64,000 nt of DNA from Undaria pinnatifida (taxonomy: Eukaryota; Sar; Phaeophyceae; Laminariales; Alariaceae). Position numbers and translations under genes: made by a program. Where the stretch lies: assembly GCA_012845835.1 (NCBI GenBank), contig JABAKD010000008.1, forward strand, positions 11,863,060-11,927,059, in the 5' to 3' direction. The notes beneath the pieces were generated by a model. The model saw only the letters and a program-made list of their open reading frames with translations. It ran no database searches and had not been told where the DNA came from. Every line of letters starts with the position of its first letter. Within the stretch, counting starts at the first letter, position 1. Positions 38,401 to 48,030 of the stretch are shown here, one piece after another.

Positions 38401-41400
38401 CCGGGTTGTCGGAGTTGTATATATGTGAATGGATTCTGATTCTGGGAATGGGCCCTATCGTCCCCAGATGACGCTTACTTTATGTACGATCTCCGGCCAA
38501 TGAGCGACCAGCAATCAGACAAAAAGGCCATACCAGGAATTTTATGTTTATATTTTTGTCTAAAACTCGATCGAGCCTAAAATTATTACCTACCAAATTC
38601 TTTGTTCAGTGCTACCGCGTACTACTAATATTCCATCGACCAGACGAGAGTGGTCTACAGCAACAAGTTGCAACTATAATATAATAGCATTCGAGGAATT
38701 GAATGCCGAAGGCAGCGACACCGTGCTGCATGCCTGGAATACCGTCAGCAAGTCTCTCCACGATCACTATACACACAGACACAGTGGGTCTGCGAGCCTC
38801 GGATCTAGATATTATAAAAATAAAAATACACTCCAGCTGCTGTGAGATCGAAGATTTTGTCGAAACTCATCTTTGCAAGCTGTGTGTGATACTTCCATCG
38901 CGCGTATCATATTATGGTATCATGCATGTAGTAGGCTCAGTGCCAGCCTGTCCGTCGTTACGTAGAGAACATGCAGCAAAGATTGGGCCATCCCTCTGCT
39001 GGCCCTGGATGCTTGGTTGAATCGAAGCGTCAAGAAACGCACTCGAAACGTCTCTTCGTGGGCAGACTAGAGGGTCAGTCTGCGTGTGCTCGGATTTATC
39101 CGATCGAGATATATATATATATATACGATGAAGCTCGGAATCGGATTCGCGCAAGAAACGGAGAAACGGAGGAAACGACAGAAGTAGTAAGTAGTCCAAT
39201 GCTGTTAGTCTATATCAATCTCTTGGCATTACTTTACGTTCTACACGCGTAGGCTATGTGCTGTGTGGTAACGGTTTTTCCTCTCTATCGAATATTGAAT
39301 CGAACAAGTCGAAGTGCTGCCCTGCCCTACCCATGCGGAGCCCTTGATAAAATTTTTCTAAACACGTCAGCTGTGAGTTCGATAAATTTAGGGTCGATAG
39401 TCGTCTTTGCAAGCTGGGTGATACACCGGCCGCTCGTTTTTACAGATGCCTTATCTTTTGAGTACACGATATTATGACTCCTATGGATGCTATTTTCGTA
39501 TACGCGATGCCAACCAGTGAAGTACCGTAGTACGTATATGTACTTATATTGCAACACATCTGTGGGATCTTTGAAGACGTCTTGAGACAAGTTGAAGCAA
39601 CGTTCCACGATTACCCCAAGCTTTGTCTTTTCGCCTCCCCCGCCCCCCATGAAGGTCACTTCACAATTGCCCCAATCATCTGTGTCTGTCACGAGACACC
39701 ATAGCAACAGCATATTGCCACAAGGCGTCTCCTTTCTTCGTGCACTTATTTGGTGTTCTTCCAGAAACTAAATGTCCAACACCGCACACCTGTGCGTGGC
39801 ATGTATGTACATTTCTGCTGTTGTCGCTTGCTGGCTTGCGCGAGCAACATCGACTGCTTTCGCTGCGCTTAGTAATCCGCTCTTGCACTCGCTTTGCTCA
39901 CCCTGTGTGCCTTGCTCACGAGACTGCACACGAGGTGTGCACAAGACTGGACAAGAGGTGTGCACAAGACTGCACAAGTAGTTGCGTTCCTTGTCTTGGT
40001 ATACACTCGTCCGCGGTACACTACGGGAGTACACAGTTCCAACACAGCAAGCACACGGGATACAAGCTCGACACTCACGCAGCAAAGGAAACACTTCCCG
40101 ACTGCCGTCCATTTTTTTTTTTTCCTACCACAATCAGCTGAATTACAGCAGGTTTTTGGCCCCCGATTTACGGACGGCGCAAAGACAACAAGGAAGGAAT
40201 GTTGGCCTGCGACCAGATATTGGTCTGCGACCAGACGCAAACCGTTCAAACCGGCATCAAAAGATCTTCAGTCACGACTGTTGGTAGTTCAAGTCACGAA
40301 GATCTAGAAACGGGACCAGAAGAACCTCGAGCGTGCGAAGGTGGAAAAATGGAGTCCACCAACGTCACGAACCCGTCCGCTTTCAAATTATCGCGGCCCA
40401 AGTCGGGTCGGGCCAGGAGGTATTCGAAGGGTCAGAGGGGTTTCAAATCTCACGGGACGGGTCGGGTCACCCTGGCTCGACCCAACCCGACCCGACTCGA
40501 CCCGACCCCTAAAAAGCCCTGCAATTTTCAAGACTGGAAGCGCTCGACACGTACGCCGGCGGTGCTTCAGTTAGGCCTACTAGAAACGTCCGAAATTCTG
40601 GATGGTCAAAACTCAACAGATGCCCCACGGAATACATACGTAGGTACTCTATTGAAGCACCACAACTATCCCAGCGCACAGGGTAGAAGACGCTGACGGG
40701 GACAACACGGACAGCGTTCAAGAACAACAATGCCTGGCAGAAGAAGTGCGGTATACAGGTGCCCGCCCAGCCCTCGATACTCCCTGCGTCTACCATGTAA
40801 CGCCTCGGTACTGAACATCGCAATCTACGAAGTAGCAGTCCCACGATGGTGACCATACAATACGACGCGGCAGAATAGCATAATATATGCGGACGAGTGT
40901 GCCATTATTTCGTTTCTGGTATGACGGAAAACAATGTAGTGACCGTATTGCCACTTTGTATGACTCCATAAGGTGCGGAGGATTACGCGGGGGAAAGTAT
41001 TTCATTCGCCGCAGAACTACGGTGTGTGGTTATCGTATGGATATTGAAGCTTGCATGGTAAGTAACATCTACGAGACATTTACGACATTTGGTCGGGCGT
41101 CCTCCCTGGTTGGCCCGACCTAATCTCATCAGTGTCTCGTAAACAGCAGCTGTCATGCAAGCATCATTCTACACATGATTCATGACCTGGTCCTCCCAAT
41201 CAAATGCCACCAATGCTTCATAAACAACATTTCGTCATGCAAGATTCAACGTATATGATACAGAACCCCGCAATTTCGTTCATAAACTCCCCATCACAGG
41301 AAAATTAATGACGTCCTGCGCGTTTGTCCCTACCCGTTCTGTTCAAAATTGGGCCAATGAGCTTCAACGCACATAGATAATCTGTTGAAGCGAAATATTT

Positions 41401-44400
41401 GGCAAATTATGCTAGCGCCAACAATGATAGCGGACGGAAAAAGTGTCACCTGTGTTGGTTATACCAGGTGTATCACTACCCACTAGACCACCGAGCGACA
41501 TAACGAAGTATATACTTCCAACTTTACCGAATCTCGGCCGCTTCGTGAGCATCGACCTCCGGGACCCTCCCCTCGCCACGGACGAAGATCTCGGAACACA
41601 ACTACAATAAGAAGTCATAGTTCTCTCCAGCGCGCACGCTCGACAACAAAAAATACGAAGCTGACGAGATTACCTGCAGCATGATCAGGTCGGCCTTGTG
41701 CTCCCTGATCTCCCTGGTCACCATCTGCATTCGGTAACCCTGCTCGCGGTACTCCTTCGGGCAGTATGGGTACAGGATCTCGTCGGCCTGGGCCGAAGTG
41801 CAGTACCTGGTGAGGAGGAGAGTAGCGGCGGCGTGAAAAAAAATGCACACCAAGAACAAGAAACAACAAGATAACGAAAACACAGCAAACAAGGACGAGA
41901 ACAGGAACAAGAGCTAGCTAGACCAAGACTCAAAAACAAGAGCGATGCCAAGATCAGGAAGACACAGTAACTGGAAAAACTCAAGAAGCAAGGGAGAGAA
42001 CAGGATAACCAACCCTGCCTCCGCCACCCCCCGCCTCGCTCACATGTCTGCGAGGATGTTGTAGCACATGACGCGGAGACGTGTCCGTCTCCCTTCACTC
42101 TGCCGCCCCCCTCTCCCCACCACCCCCTCCCCCCCCCCCTCTTCCTCCGCTGTCGACTCTCCTCCTCGGCGCTCGTCTAGCCACCGCCTCCGCAGGGCCA
42201 GCGGTCCCGGCTCGACTCCCGGCCGTACGGGAGACGTGAGGACGCGGACCACCGGGCGACCCTTGCGGTCGCCCTTCCCCAGAGGCGTGCACCTATCGGC
42301 ACCGCAAGCGAGGACGCCATCGAGGCGGCAGCGGTGGAATGGATGGTCAGTAGACCGCGTAGGGAACTATCTATCGGATTTGTCTGTCCGTTTGTGAAGA
42401 TGTCTGTTTGTGTAAATCGGCTGTCTATTCGTCTACCTACCCGCCCTGCCTGTCTTTACGCCTGTCGTTCGGTCTGCATGGCTGCTGGTCAGTGAGTCTG
42501 CCTGTGTGTCTGTCTACCTTTATACCGTTCTTTTTCATCTTATTCTCTCTCCTGCTTTCTCTTCCGTTTTCCGTCTTGTTCTGCCTCTCTCCGCGGCTGT
42601 TTTTTTTTGTCTTCTTTCCTCTCTCTCGACGCGTACTACGATCGAGGTAGCCCGTTTTGGCCAACGCATGTCTGACTGACTGACGAGGCTTACTGACCCA
42701 AACTCGTCGGAAATTTCAATTGGTTTTGCAACATGATTGTTTTGCATGCCTGGGCCACGAATTTGCTCATCGGACTGCAGTTTCAGTATGCTCAAAAAAC
42801 AGTTTTTACGGGGAGGCATGGACCTCCTCAAGCGACCACCTTAGGGACGCGGGGAAGAGCCGGTTCACCTCCACCGTGGAATGCGTCTGCCTCTCTTCCT
42901 CTCTCAACGCACGCTCGCTCTCGCGCCCTTTCTCTGCAGCTACTACGCAACAAACCACCCAACAACTCCCCCCACCCCTCCCCCTCCGCCGTTCTCATGT
43001 CCTCCTCCTTTCGCTCAACTTTCTTATGTCACATTTTACGTTACCATACCTGACAAGCAAGCGCCGCCCGACGTCCGCCTCCACCGGCGTATACATGGGC
43101 AGCGTTCCCACCACCTCCGTGAAGGCTACACCAAACAAACAAACAGGCAAAAGCCGCAGCAGGGGAGGAGGGGGCGGGGAGGACGTACTCATTCGTTGCC
43201 TGTCTTAGTCATTTCATCATTGAACACGCATCCTTTCCGACGCGGCGTAACGTAAATGGAAGCCGCACGCGATGCAGACGCAAGAAACGCAAACCATATG
43301 AGGTGTTAGCGTGCTGCATAGGCGGAGTGAGGAAGGGGTTCACGGGTGGGAGCTATAGGGGGCTGGCTGGTGTGCACAAAACAAAATGTGAAAAAAGACG
43401 GGAGCAAAAAAGACGGGGATGTGGACACACGATGATTCACGATTTTTAAATAGACGCAGCAAAAACAGAAAAGTGCGCCGCGCCGTCGGCTCCGTTTGGC
43501 TTCGAACAAAAGCGCACGCATGGAACACGCTCCCGTGCCCCCCCCCCCCCCATCCTCTCCGACCCCCAACTGCGACCCACCTTGACCTCCGCTCTTGTCT
43601 TTTCTCCTCTTGCCACCCCCGCCCCCACCCTTGCCCCCACCGCGCTCTGCACAGTCCCCGATGCTCGGCCCTTCCCGCAGCCACTCCCACGCCATCCCCG
43701 TCGCGAATTCCGCCTCTTCCTGGGCGATGATGGAAAACCCTGCCATGGGCAGAGCGACGGAGCACTCGAGCGAGGTGACCGCGGGGGGATTCACGATGAC
43801 GTCCATCTCCAGAAAATCGCCGCCCGCCCCCGCCCCCGCCCCCACCCCTGACCCCGACTCTGATACTCTGGCACCACCGCTGGCGTTGGCGGTGTTGACC
43901 GTGTTGGCGGATTCGTTGGGAGTGTTGACGGGTTTGTTTAAAATGTGGGCGTGTTGGTTTACAGTGTTGCCGACTTTGATAGCAGCGTCAACGGCGTCAT
44001 CCGCGATTTCTCCGCGAGCCTCCCCTTTGCTGTTGTTGTTGTCGTTGCTGTTGCTGTTATTGTTGCCGCTGTCACCACTGTTGCCGCCGTTACAAGCGGG
44101 GGCGACGTCGGTGTCGTGAGCACCCTCGCGGGAATTCGTTTCTGCAATAGAGCCCTCACTGGCAGCGGGCGCGGGCGGCTTGCCGTTGCTGTCCCACTTA
44201 CCGCCGTCATTGGTCGGTCCGATTCTGATTATGGTAGGGCTAGCACCTGCGCTTTCCACACCATCCCCACCTTTATCTTCGCCGCCTCCGCCGCACAGTC
44301 GAATCCATCCGTCCCTATTGTTTGCGTCGTCGATCTATCGCGTGCATGCACATGGGGGACGGCAGCGGGGGGAGGGGGGGGGTGGTGTAACGGTAGCTGT

Positions 44401-44607
44401 AGCGAAGAGATGTCCTAAAGAAAACGACAGGTAGCCAGACAGACAGGTAGGCATACAGGCTGGCAGGCAGTCAGGCAGACAAGGCAAAGCCACACATACA
44501 GGCAGGCAGGCAGGCAGGCCAGCCGGCAGGCAGACAGGCAAGCAGGCAGGCAGGCAGGCAGGCAGGTAGGCAGACTGACTGACAGACAGACAGAGAGACA
44601 GGCAGGC

Positions 44608-44644
<37 letters not shown>

Positions 44645-44655
44645 GGCAGACGAAA

Positions 44656-44691
<36 letters not shown>

Positions 44692-47600
44692 TGACTGGCT
44701 GACAGACAGAAAGACAGACAGACAGACTGACAGACAGACAGACATAGACGCACAGCGCACCCCCCTCCCCCCTCCCCTTGCCCCCCCCCGCCGGCGCACC
44801 TGGATAGCTTCTCCCGTTCCTCTTGCGAGCAGACAGGCCGCTACGCCGCCGCCACCATCACCCCCACCCCCACCGTTTTGTCCGGCGGTTGTATTCGGCG
44901 GAGAGCCCTTGGGGCGTTTCTTTCCGCCCTTGGCCTTGCCCTCACCAATGCGTTGCCGCTTTTGGACGGTCAGCGACAGCCGCCGCAGCGTGCTCGCCAT
45001 GTCGTCGTCACCTGACCTGTTTCATTTAATGGGTTCACGCATCGTGCAGATCACGATCTAGATAATCTAGATCCCAAAATATTCTGCCTTGCAGGGCATG
45101 CTGCGCAGGATCTGTATAGTACAGATCTATGACCCAGGTAACGTGTGATAGATCGTTCAGGTCATCTGGCTCCCACCCGGCGTGATCTGTAGGTAACGCA
45201 GATCACATAGACCAGGGATCTGACCTGTCCCATGTGTGAATGGATTGCGTAACGTTTTCGTTTCAAAAACGGCGGTCGGTGATGTCACCAGTCACCCCGA
45301 TCTCATAAGTTACTGCTGGTGGTGCGTTCCTTATGTCACGATTTTAGTTACGTTTGCAGTTGAGTTTGTGTGCTACACGTTACCGGTACGTGTCACGCAG
45401 TGATACACATTTTTTTTAACATTTCTAACCAATTTACCCCAGTGATGTCACTATTAATAGGGGGCGCTTCGCCCGGTATTTCGTATGGGTTGGGGTTAGG
45501 GTCAGGGTCAAGGTAAGGGTTAGTTAGCATGGTTGAAAAAACGCGATAATGTAGGACACCTGTGTCACGTTGTATTGTTGTTGTTGTCTCACGTTAAATC
45601 TTGTCAAACATCTAGAGTCCGTGGTCACAAAGGTGCTGGAGCCCTAGGATGATCCGAAAAACAAAATGAAATCAAAATTCGTCCGGGAAATACTGCGCTT
45701 TCCCGCCTAAAAAACGCACGATACGAAGAAGGTGCACAAGTTAAATGGTCCAATGTGCAAACTGAACTCATATGGCGGGGTATCCACTCAACTACGGCAT
45801 AGAGTTCCCCCGTTCCCACAACTAACCAACTCGCGGCTACAAAATACAGCGGTTGGGCTGCCTGCACCGTACAAACCGCACGGTAATCGGGAGCACAGAC
45901 GAACGCGCCTGCTGTCTGGAGTGCTGTCAGAGTGACGACCCGTATATCAGGTACCTGGTATACGTTACCAGGTACCTGGTACATTTTTTGTTTTTTATAA
46001 AAAATGAAAATACACTCCAGCTGTGAGATCGAAGATTTTGTCCAAACTCATCTTTGCAAGCTGTGTGTGATACTCCGATCGCGCGTATTACGAGTTGTGT
46101 GTCCTCATTAAGGATATAGGTCGGCGACTCCCCTTACAACTACAGTGTAGCTATCAGGGTCAACAGGGTGATGTTAGTCAGTCTGTGCGCGGAAACTATA
46201 AAACCCGTTTCTGAGGGGGACGAATTCTGACAGCTGTGGAGGGAGATGTATCCGTTTATCAAGTGAATCCTGTAAGTCGAATAACCGGTGAGGGGAGGGC
46301 GGAGTTTTGAAGGACGTAGAGGCCTGGTTTTGATCAAAAGCGAGCGGGGTTGGAGGGGGGGGGGGCGGACGGGCGGGCAAGTTGTGGGTGGAAGCTATAA
46401 ATCCTTTAAGGGGATAAATAAGACGGTTTTGGAAAAAAAAAGATGGACCAGTTTATAATAGGGGGGGGGAGGGATTGGGGCGGGGGTGGGGCGGGTGGGG
46501 CAGCTCAATCTGTGCGTGGAAACTATACATTATTTTGAGGGGATAAATGTGACGGTTTTGGAAAGAATGCATCAGTTTATCGTGTATATCCTGGGGTAAG
46601 TCGTACAATCAGTGAGTAGAGAGAGGGCGGAGTGTTCGAGGGGGTGGGGGTGGGATGGGGTGGGGGGGTTGGGGAGGTGGGAGGTGGGGGCGGGGGTGGG
46701 GGGGGGGGGGGTGGGGGGGGTGGGGAAAGGGGCGGCCTTTAGGTGGCATAGATGCAGGGGTTTGTTATACGTGTGGTGCTAGGTCTAGGCGATGGTGCGG
46801 GTGGTGGGGAAGAAGGGGGCGTTCGGGGCGGGGGGAGGGGGGGAAGCAGCGGCATGGATGGCTCTAGAAAGATAACGAGGTGATATCCAGTGTTTTTTGT
46901 GGCACGTTTCAAATTACGTTTCATTTTGCGTTCTATGCCACGTTTCATGTTATGGTTCATGTTGCTCATGTTGCGTTTTTGTTGTATTTTCATGTTACGC
47001 CTTAGGTGGTACCAAGGACATGTTGCTACACGACTGTTTAAGGTACGTTTCATGTTCCGTTTCATTATGATTTTGTTGTTTATTGCCACGTTTCACGTTG
47101 CATTTCAGGTTCCACTTCGTGACACGTTTTACAAAGGGTACGTTACCCGTGGTACGTTGTATGCTACAGATTGCCGATACGTATGGTGCCGGTATTTCTG
47201 GTTGACGCATACAACATACTGGCACAACAATAGAAGGGCCACTGCTGTGCCGGTACATACGTATGGCAGTACTGCTGCCATGTGACAGCCCATACCAGTA
47301 ATGGTTAGGGTCAACAGCCAACAGAGCAGTACCGGTACATCAGAAGTAGTCTGAGGTCAGCAGTCTGCAGCTCAAGAGTTGCAGTACGAATACGAGTTGA
47401 AAGACTTCTAGACTAGATTTACATCCCTGCTGCTGAATAACTACGACGAGCGAACCCGAGTTTTTTCTAATTCACGAAGGCATCAATACATAACAAGGGC
47501 TCCTTTCCACCCTCGTGGGGCCGAATCTCCGTGCTCCGTCCGGCGACCGAGATCTCCCAGCAAGAACAAACCGAAAAACGGTCGAGTTCTTCAGTTATTC

Positions 47601-48030
47601 TTGTCTGCTTGTTCCTGCTTCCCACCGACGCACGCAGCGGTTGACGATACTGATACCTGGTACCAGATACTTACTAATATCCACCAGCGCGAGTTCCTAG
47701 TTCCTAGCGAGAGTCGCAGTATCACTGATACGGACAGTATGATACTTGCGGAGCAGAAGTCGGGACTAGGGAATGTACCGGCTTGCAGACCGCTAGACAC
47801 CATGCTGACAGGACCTGGACAGGACAGCAGCACAAGCACGAACCTTTTCATAGTACTTGTATGTAATCTTGATCTTACCTGTTGAGAGCAACGGTAGACC
47901 CATCGTGAAGGGCAAGATACAGTTGCACCTTATCGTCGTCGGGCACGCAACGGACGTGGAGCTGAAGCCTCTCCTTAGGGAGGTCGCCTTCCAGAGGATT
48001 AACCTCGACTTTTTCGCCGAAGCTCGCCAT
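24627..48030 (-). CDS. PDE12: 2',5'-phosphodiesterase 12-type (PDE12/CCR4-like) nuclease, 11 exons
   Basis: PDE12 enzymes remove 2',5'-oligoadenylate and poly(A); the human one is mitochondrial. Exons: 48030-47879, 45016-44800, 44334-43581, 43125-43050, 42292-42044, 41806-41674, 28757-28662, 27837-27587, 27087-27004, 25975-25814, 25135-24627. Every GT-AG junction keeps phase up to the last exon. Exon 1 has HVRCVPDDDKVQLYLALHDG and exon 3 VIVNPPAVTSL and LPMAGF, both typical of the PDE12 N-terminus. The nuclease (EEP) domain has all expected motifs: YNILADM (exon 5), LQ|E (exons 6-7), NTHLYFHP (exon 9), GGDLNSPPSG (exon 10), LDYVF and PSDHVSL (exon 11). About 890 residues, longer than the human protein (about 610) through Gly/Ser inserts. 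An in-frame ATG at 48090 would add a hydrophobic leader (MLLLCSPLAAGCWCAVVIVT). Exon 11 is out of frame by one base between LDYVFIEG and APMPEEGVLR, within a C-rich run: a tiny unseen intron, a run-length error or a real frameshift. Confidence 0.9.
25996..26060 (+). repeat. G-run family copy beside a splice acceptor
   Basis: gcgtactcatttggtgcttg then cgttagtcgtta matches the family consensus. Its G-rich edge (C-rich on the gene strand) runs to the acceptor of PDE12 exon 10 at 25976. Confidence 0.7.
26395..26505 (+). repeat. GTTGCT/GTTGTC microsatellite in PDE12 intron 9
   Basis: Runs of gttgctgttgctgttgctgt pass into gttatcgttatcgttgtcgc-type triplets. Confidence 0.85.
26785..26985 (+). repeat. 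diverged tandem repeat in PDE12 intron 9
   Basis: Three units share gccaaagcatatcgttggtg, then ctgcattacataattcaatt, at about 26800, 26870 and 26930. Confidence 0.75.
27880..28030 (+). repeat. telomere-like GGGTAGGGTA minisatellite in PDE12 intron 7
   Basis: Repeated ggggta, gggtagcgta and gggtag units, G-rich on one strand. They are close to but not the same as TTAGGG-type telomere repeats, and the position is internal to a gene. Confidence 0.8.
29180..30030 (+). repeat. duplicated segment A-B
   Basis: Segment A (29180-29840) runs from ccccaccacactttttttca through the ORF end NIITPSVRADSSS to cgaaacgtggatgcaattct. Segment B (29880-30030) contains gagcgagacaagcgagaag. Both recur at 35955-36790, but in the order B-A. 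Confidence 0.85.
30767..31066 (-). mobile_element. tRNA-derived SINE, copy 2
   Basis: On the minus strand gccccggtggcgtatcagg, then box-B-like gagttcgaatctc, then the same body as copy 1, ending in a 9-A tail (T-run 30767-30775). GTCACT occurs just outside both ends, a possible target duplication. Confidence 0.87.
31080..31135 (+). repeat. second SINE-head fragment
   Basis: ggtcgccccggtggtctagt then cggcttac contains a perfect box A (tggtctagtcgg) and starts like the SINE head (gtcgccccggtgg). It abuts the minus-strand SINE copy head to head. Confidence 0.55.
31700..32050. other. unremarkable intron stretch
   Basis: Overlapping ORFs on both strands without family features; I see no gene or repeat here. 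Confidence 0.4.
32053..33217 (+). repeat. tandem duplication, units of about 580 bp
   Basis: Unit 1 (about 32053-32632) and unit 2 (about 32633-33217) share gctggattgtttagatcgtc, gactcgccacgcgcacatac, tttggacgtaaatgtaaaga, gcgcgatctatggacatgca and ggatcgtagcgtggtgc in that order, with scattered changes. Confidence 0.92.
33546..33655 (+). repeat. family I mini-ORF repeat, best copy
   Basis: tattacaagtaccaacaacg then cagcttgcaaagatgag leads to an open frame starting MSIDLKFVELTADVLDTEY and stopping at 33681, with an AT-rich end. The same leader occurs at 55340. Confidence 0.75.
33860..35770 (+). repeat. CCAAT-unit block 1 with TATA motif and short ORF
   Basis: About seven diverged units of 170-210 bp share gtgtcgacccgrg, cgtccccggtttgt, accggggatgggaccctatc and agccaatca. 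CCAAT occurs at 33883, 34300, 34471, 34673, 34873 and 35051. A TATAAAA is at 35094. A frame beginning AFEELNDEGSHTTVFCAWNN and ending at 35465 follows. Block 2 (37900-39360) has the same order. Confidence 0.8.
35955..36790 (+). repeat. duplicated segment B-A
   Basis: Segment B' (35955-36120) matches 29880-30030 and segment A' (36125-36790) matches 29180-29840. The order is reversed relative to the first copy although orientation is the same. Confidence 0.82.
36800..37000 (+). repeat. diverged tandem pair
   Basis: gatgacagtataatgaaaat with cttctt at 36801 and cgacgatatagcagtatcat with gatcttct at 36925 mark two related units of about 125 bp. Confidence 0.5.
37900..39360 (+). repeat. CCAAT-unit block 2 with short ORF
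   Basis: This is a paralogue of 33860-35770. CCAAT occurs at 38124, 38148, 38313 and 38497, followed by a TATATTT stretch near 38550 and a frame AFEELNAEGSDTVLHAWNTV. The shared tail ttgaatcgaacaagtcgaag then tgctgccctgccctaccc is at 39297. It has fewer units and carries two mini-ORF insertions absent from block 1. Confidence 0.8.
38816..38908 (-). mobile_element. family II mini-ORF repeat with 7 bp target duplication
   Basis: A 93 bp insertion is flanked by ATATTAT at 38809-38815 and 38909-38915. The matching place in block 1 (about 35335-35376) lacks it. The minus strand reads gatacgcgcgatgg, then gcttgcaaagatgag, then MSFDKIFDLTAAGVYFYFYN with a stop just beyond, and a T-rich end. It is shorter at the 5' side than the copies at 7660 and 46005, as in 5'-truncated retrotransposition. 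Confidence 0.8.
39365..39425 (-). repeat. family I mini-ORF repeat, decayed start
   Basis: The minus strand carries cccagcttgcaaagacgact with codons for TIDPKFIELTADVFRK. The ATG has become ACG. It sits at the end of block 2 where block 1 has no such sequence. Confidence 0.7.
39430..41673. other. intron stretch with minor repeats
   Basis: A tgcacaagactg-type repeat is at 39935-39980, ggtctgcgaccag repeats at 40206-40240, and a large inverted repeat of ggtcgggtc/gacccgacc at 40395-40510. A short inverted repeat lies at 41070-41145 (tacgagacatttacga and tcgtaaa). No gene recognised. Confidence 0.5.
40395..40510. repeat. GGGTC/GACCC inverted repeat
   Basis: agtcgggtcgggccagg and cgggacgggtcgggtcaccc on one side face ggctcgacccaacccgaccc and gactcgacccgacccct on the other, so the DNA could fold into a strong GC-rich hairpin. 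Confidence 0.75.
43174..43245 (+). repeat. G-run family copy beside a splice acceptor
   Basis: gacgtactcattcgttgcct then tcttagtcatttcatcattg and aacacgcatcc match the family. It lies near the acceptor end of PDE12 intron 3 (43580-43126), with a purine-rich run towards exon 4. Confidence 0.75.
44425..44757 (+). repeat. CAGA/CAGG microsatellite in PDE12 intron 2
   Basis: Long runs of gacagacagacagacagaca and ggcaggcaggcaggcaggca, about 330 bp. The minus-strand ORF here (CLSVCLSVC...) is a by-product. Confidence 0.95.
45030..45240. repeat. gatct-rich short repeats in PDE12 intron 1
   Basis: Repeated forms such as cagatcacgatctagataat, ctagatccc, gatctgtatagtacagatct and cagatcacatag recall the palindromic minisatellite at 58785-59430. 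Confidence 0.5.
45483..45535 (+). repeat. short telomere-like patch
   Basis: ggggttagggtcagggtcaa then ggtaagggttag contains TTAGGG-like units, too few and too mixed to be a telomere. Confidence 0.55.
46005..46170 (-). mobile_element. family II mini-ORF repeat with long leader
   Basis: The minus strand encodes MSLDKIFDLTAGVYFHFL and stop, after acagcttgcaaagatgag. The shared leader (ggggagtcgccgacctatat) is as in 7660-7830. Next to its T-rich end is caggtacctggtatacgtta then ccaggtacctggta, a near-palindrome repeated twice. Confidence 0.78.
46175..46650 (+). repeat. three diverged promoter-like units
   Basis: Three units share gtgcgyggaaactataaa, ggggataaatgtgacggttt and agtttatc, starting near 46185, 46385 and 46508. 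They are followed by G-rich DNA (46640-46860). Confidence 0.65.
46900..47160 (+). repeat. degenerate cacgtttcatgtt repeat
   Basis: About a dozen short units of the kind acgtttcatgttatggttca. The minus-strand ORF full of KRNMKR is a by-product. Confidence 0.7.

Larger units (their letters stand above)
28758..41673 (-). other. PDE12 intron 6, 12.9 kb
   Basis: This intron lies between exon 6 (ending LIMLQ) and exon 7 (starting with the catalytic E of ECEVRAFKRFL). The donor is CAG|GTAATC and the acceptor TGTTCAG|GAG, both phase 0. It holds most of the mobile and duplicated DNA of the window: a SINE copy, permuted duplicates, a 580 bp tandem pair, two CCAAT-unit blocks and mini-ORF repeats. No separate gene inside it is convincing. 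Confidence 0.85.

Noticed and set aside
41412-41618. A further PDE12 exon containing EVDAHEAAEI after exon 6
   Set aside because: It seemed to supply the E of LQE, but no in-phase acceptor gives that join. The exon at 28757-28662 gives a clean LQ|E join followed by the proper domain sequence.
44335-45000. 221-codon minus-strand ORF rich in CLSVCLSVC
   Set aside because: Only its first part is real (PDE12 exon 2). The rest is a translated CAGA/CAGG microsatellite in the intron.
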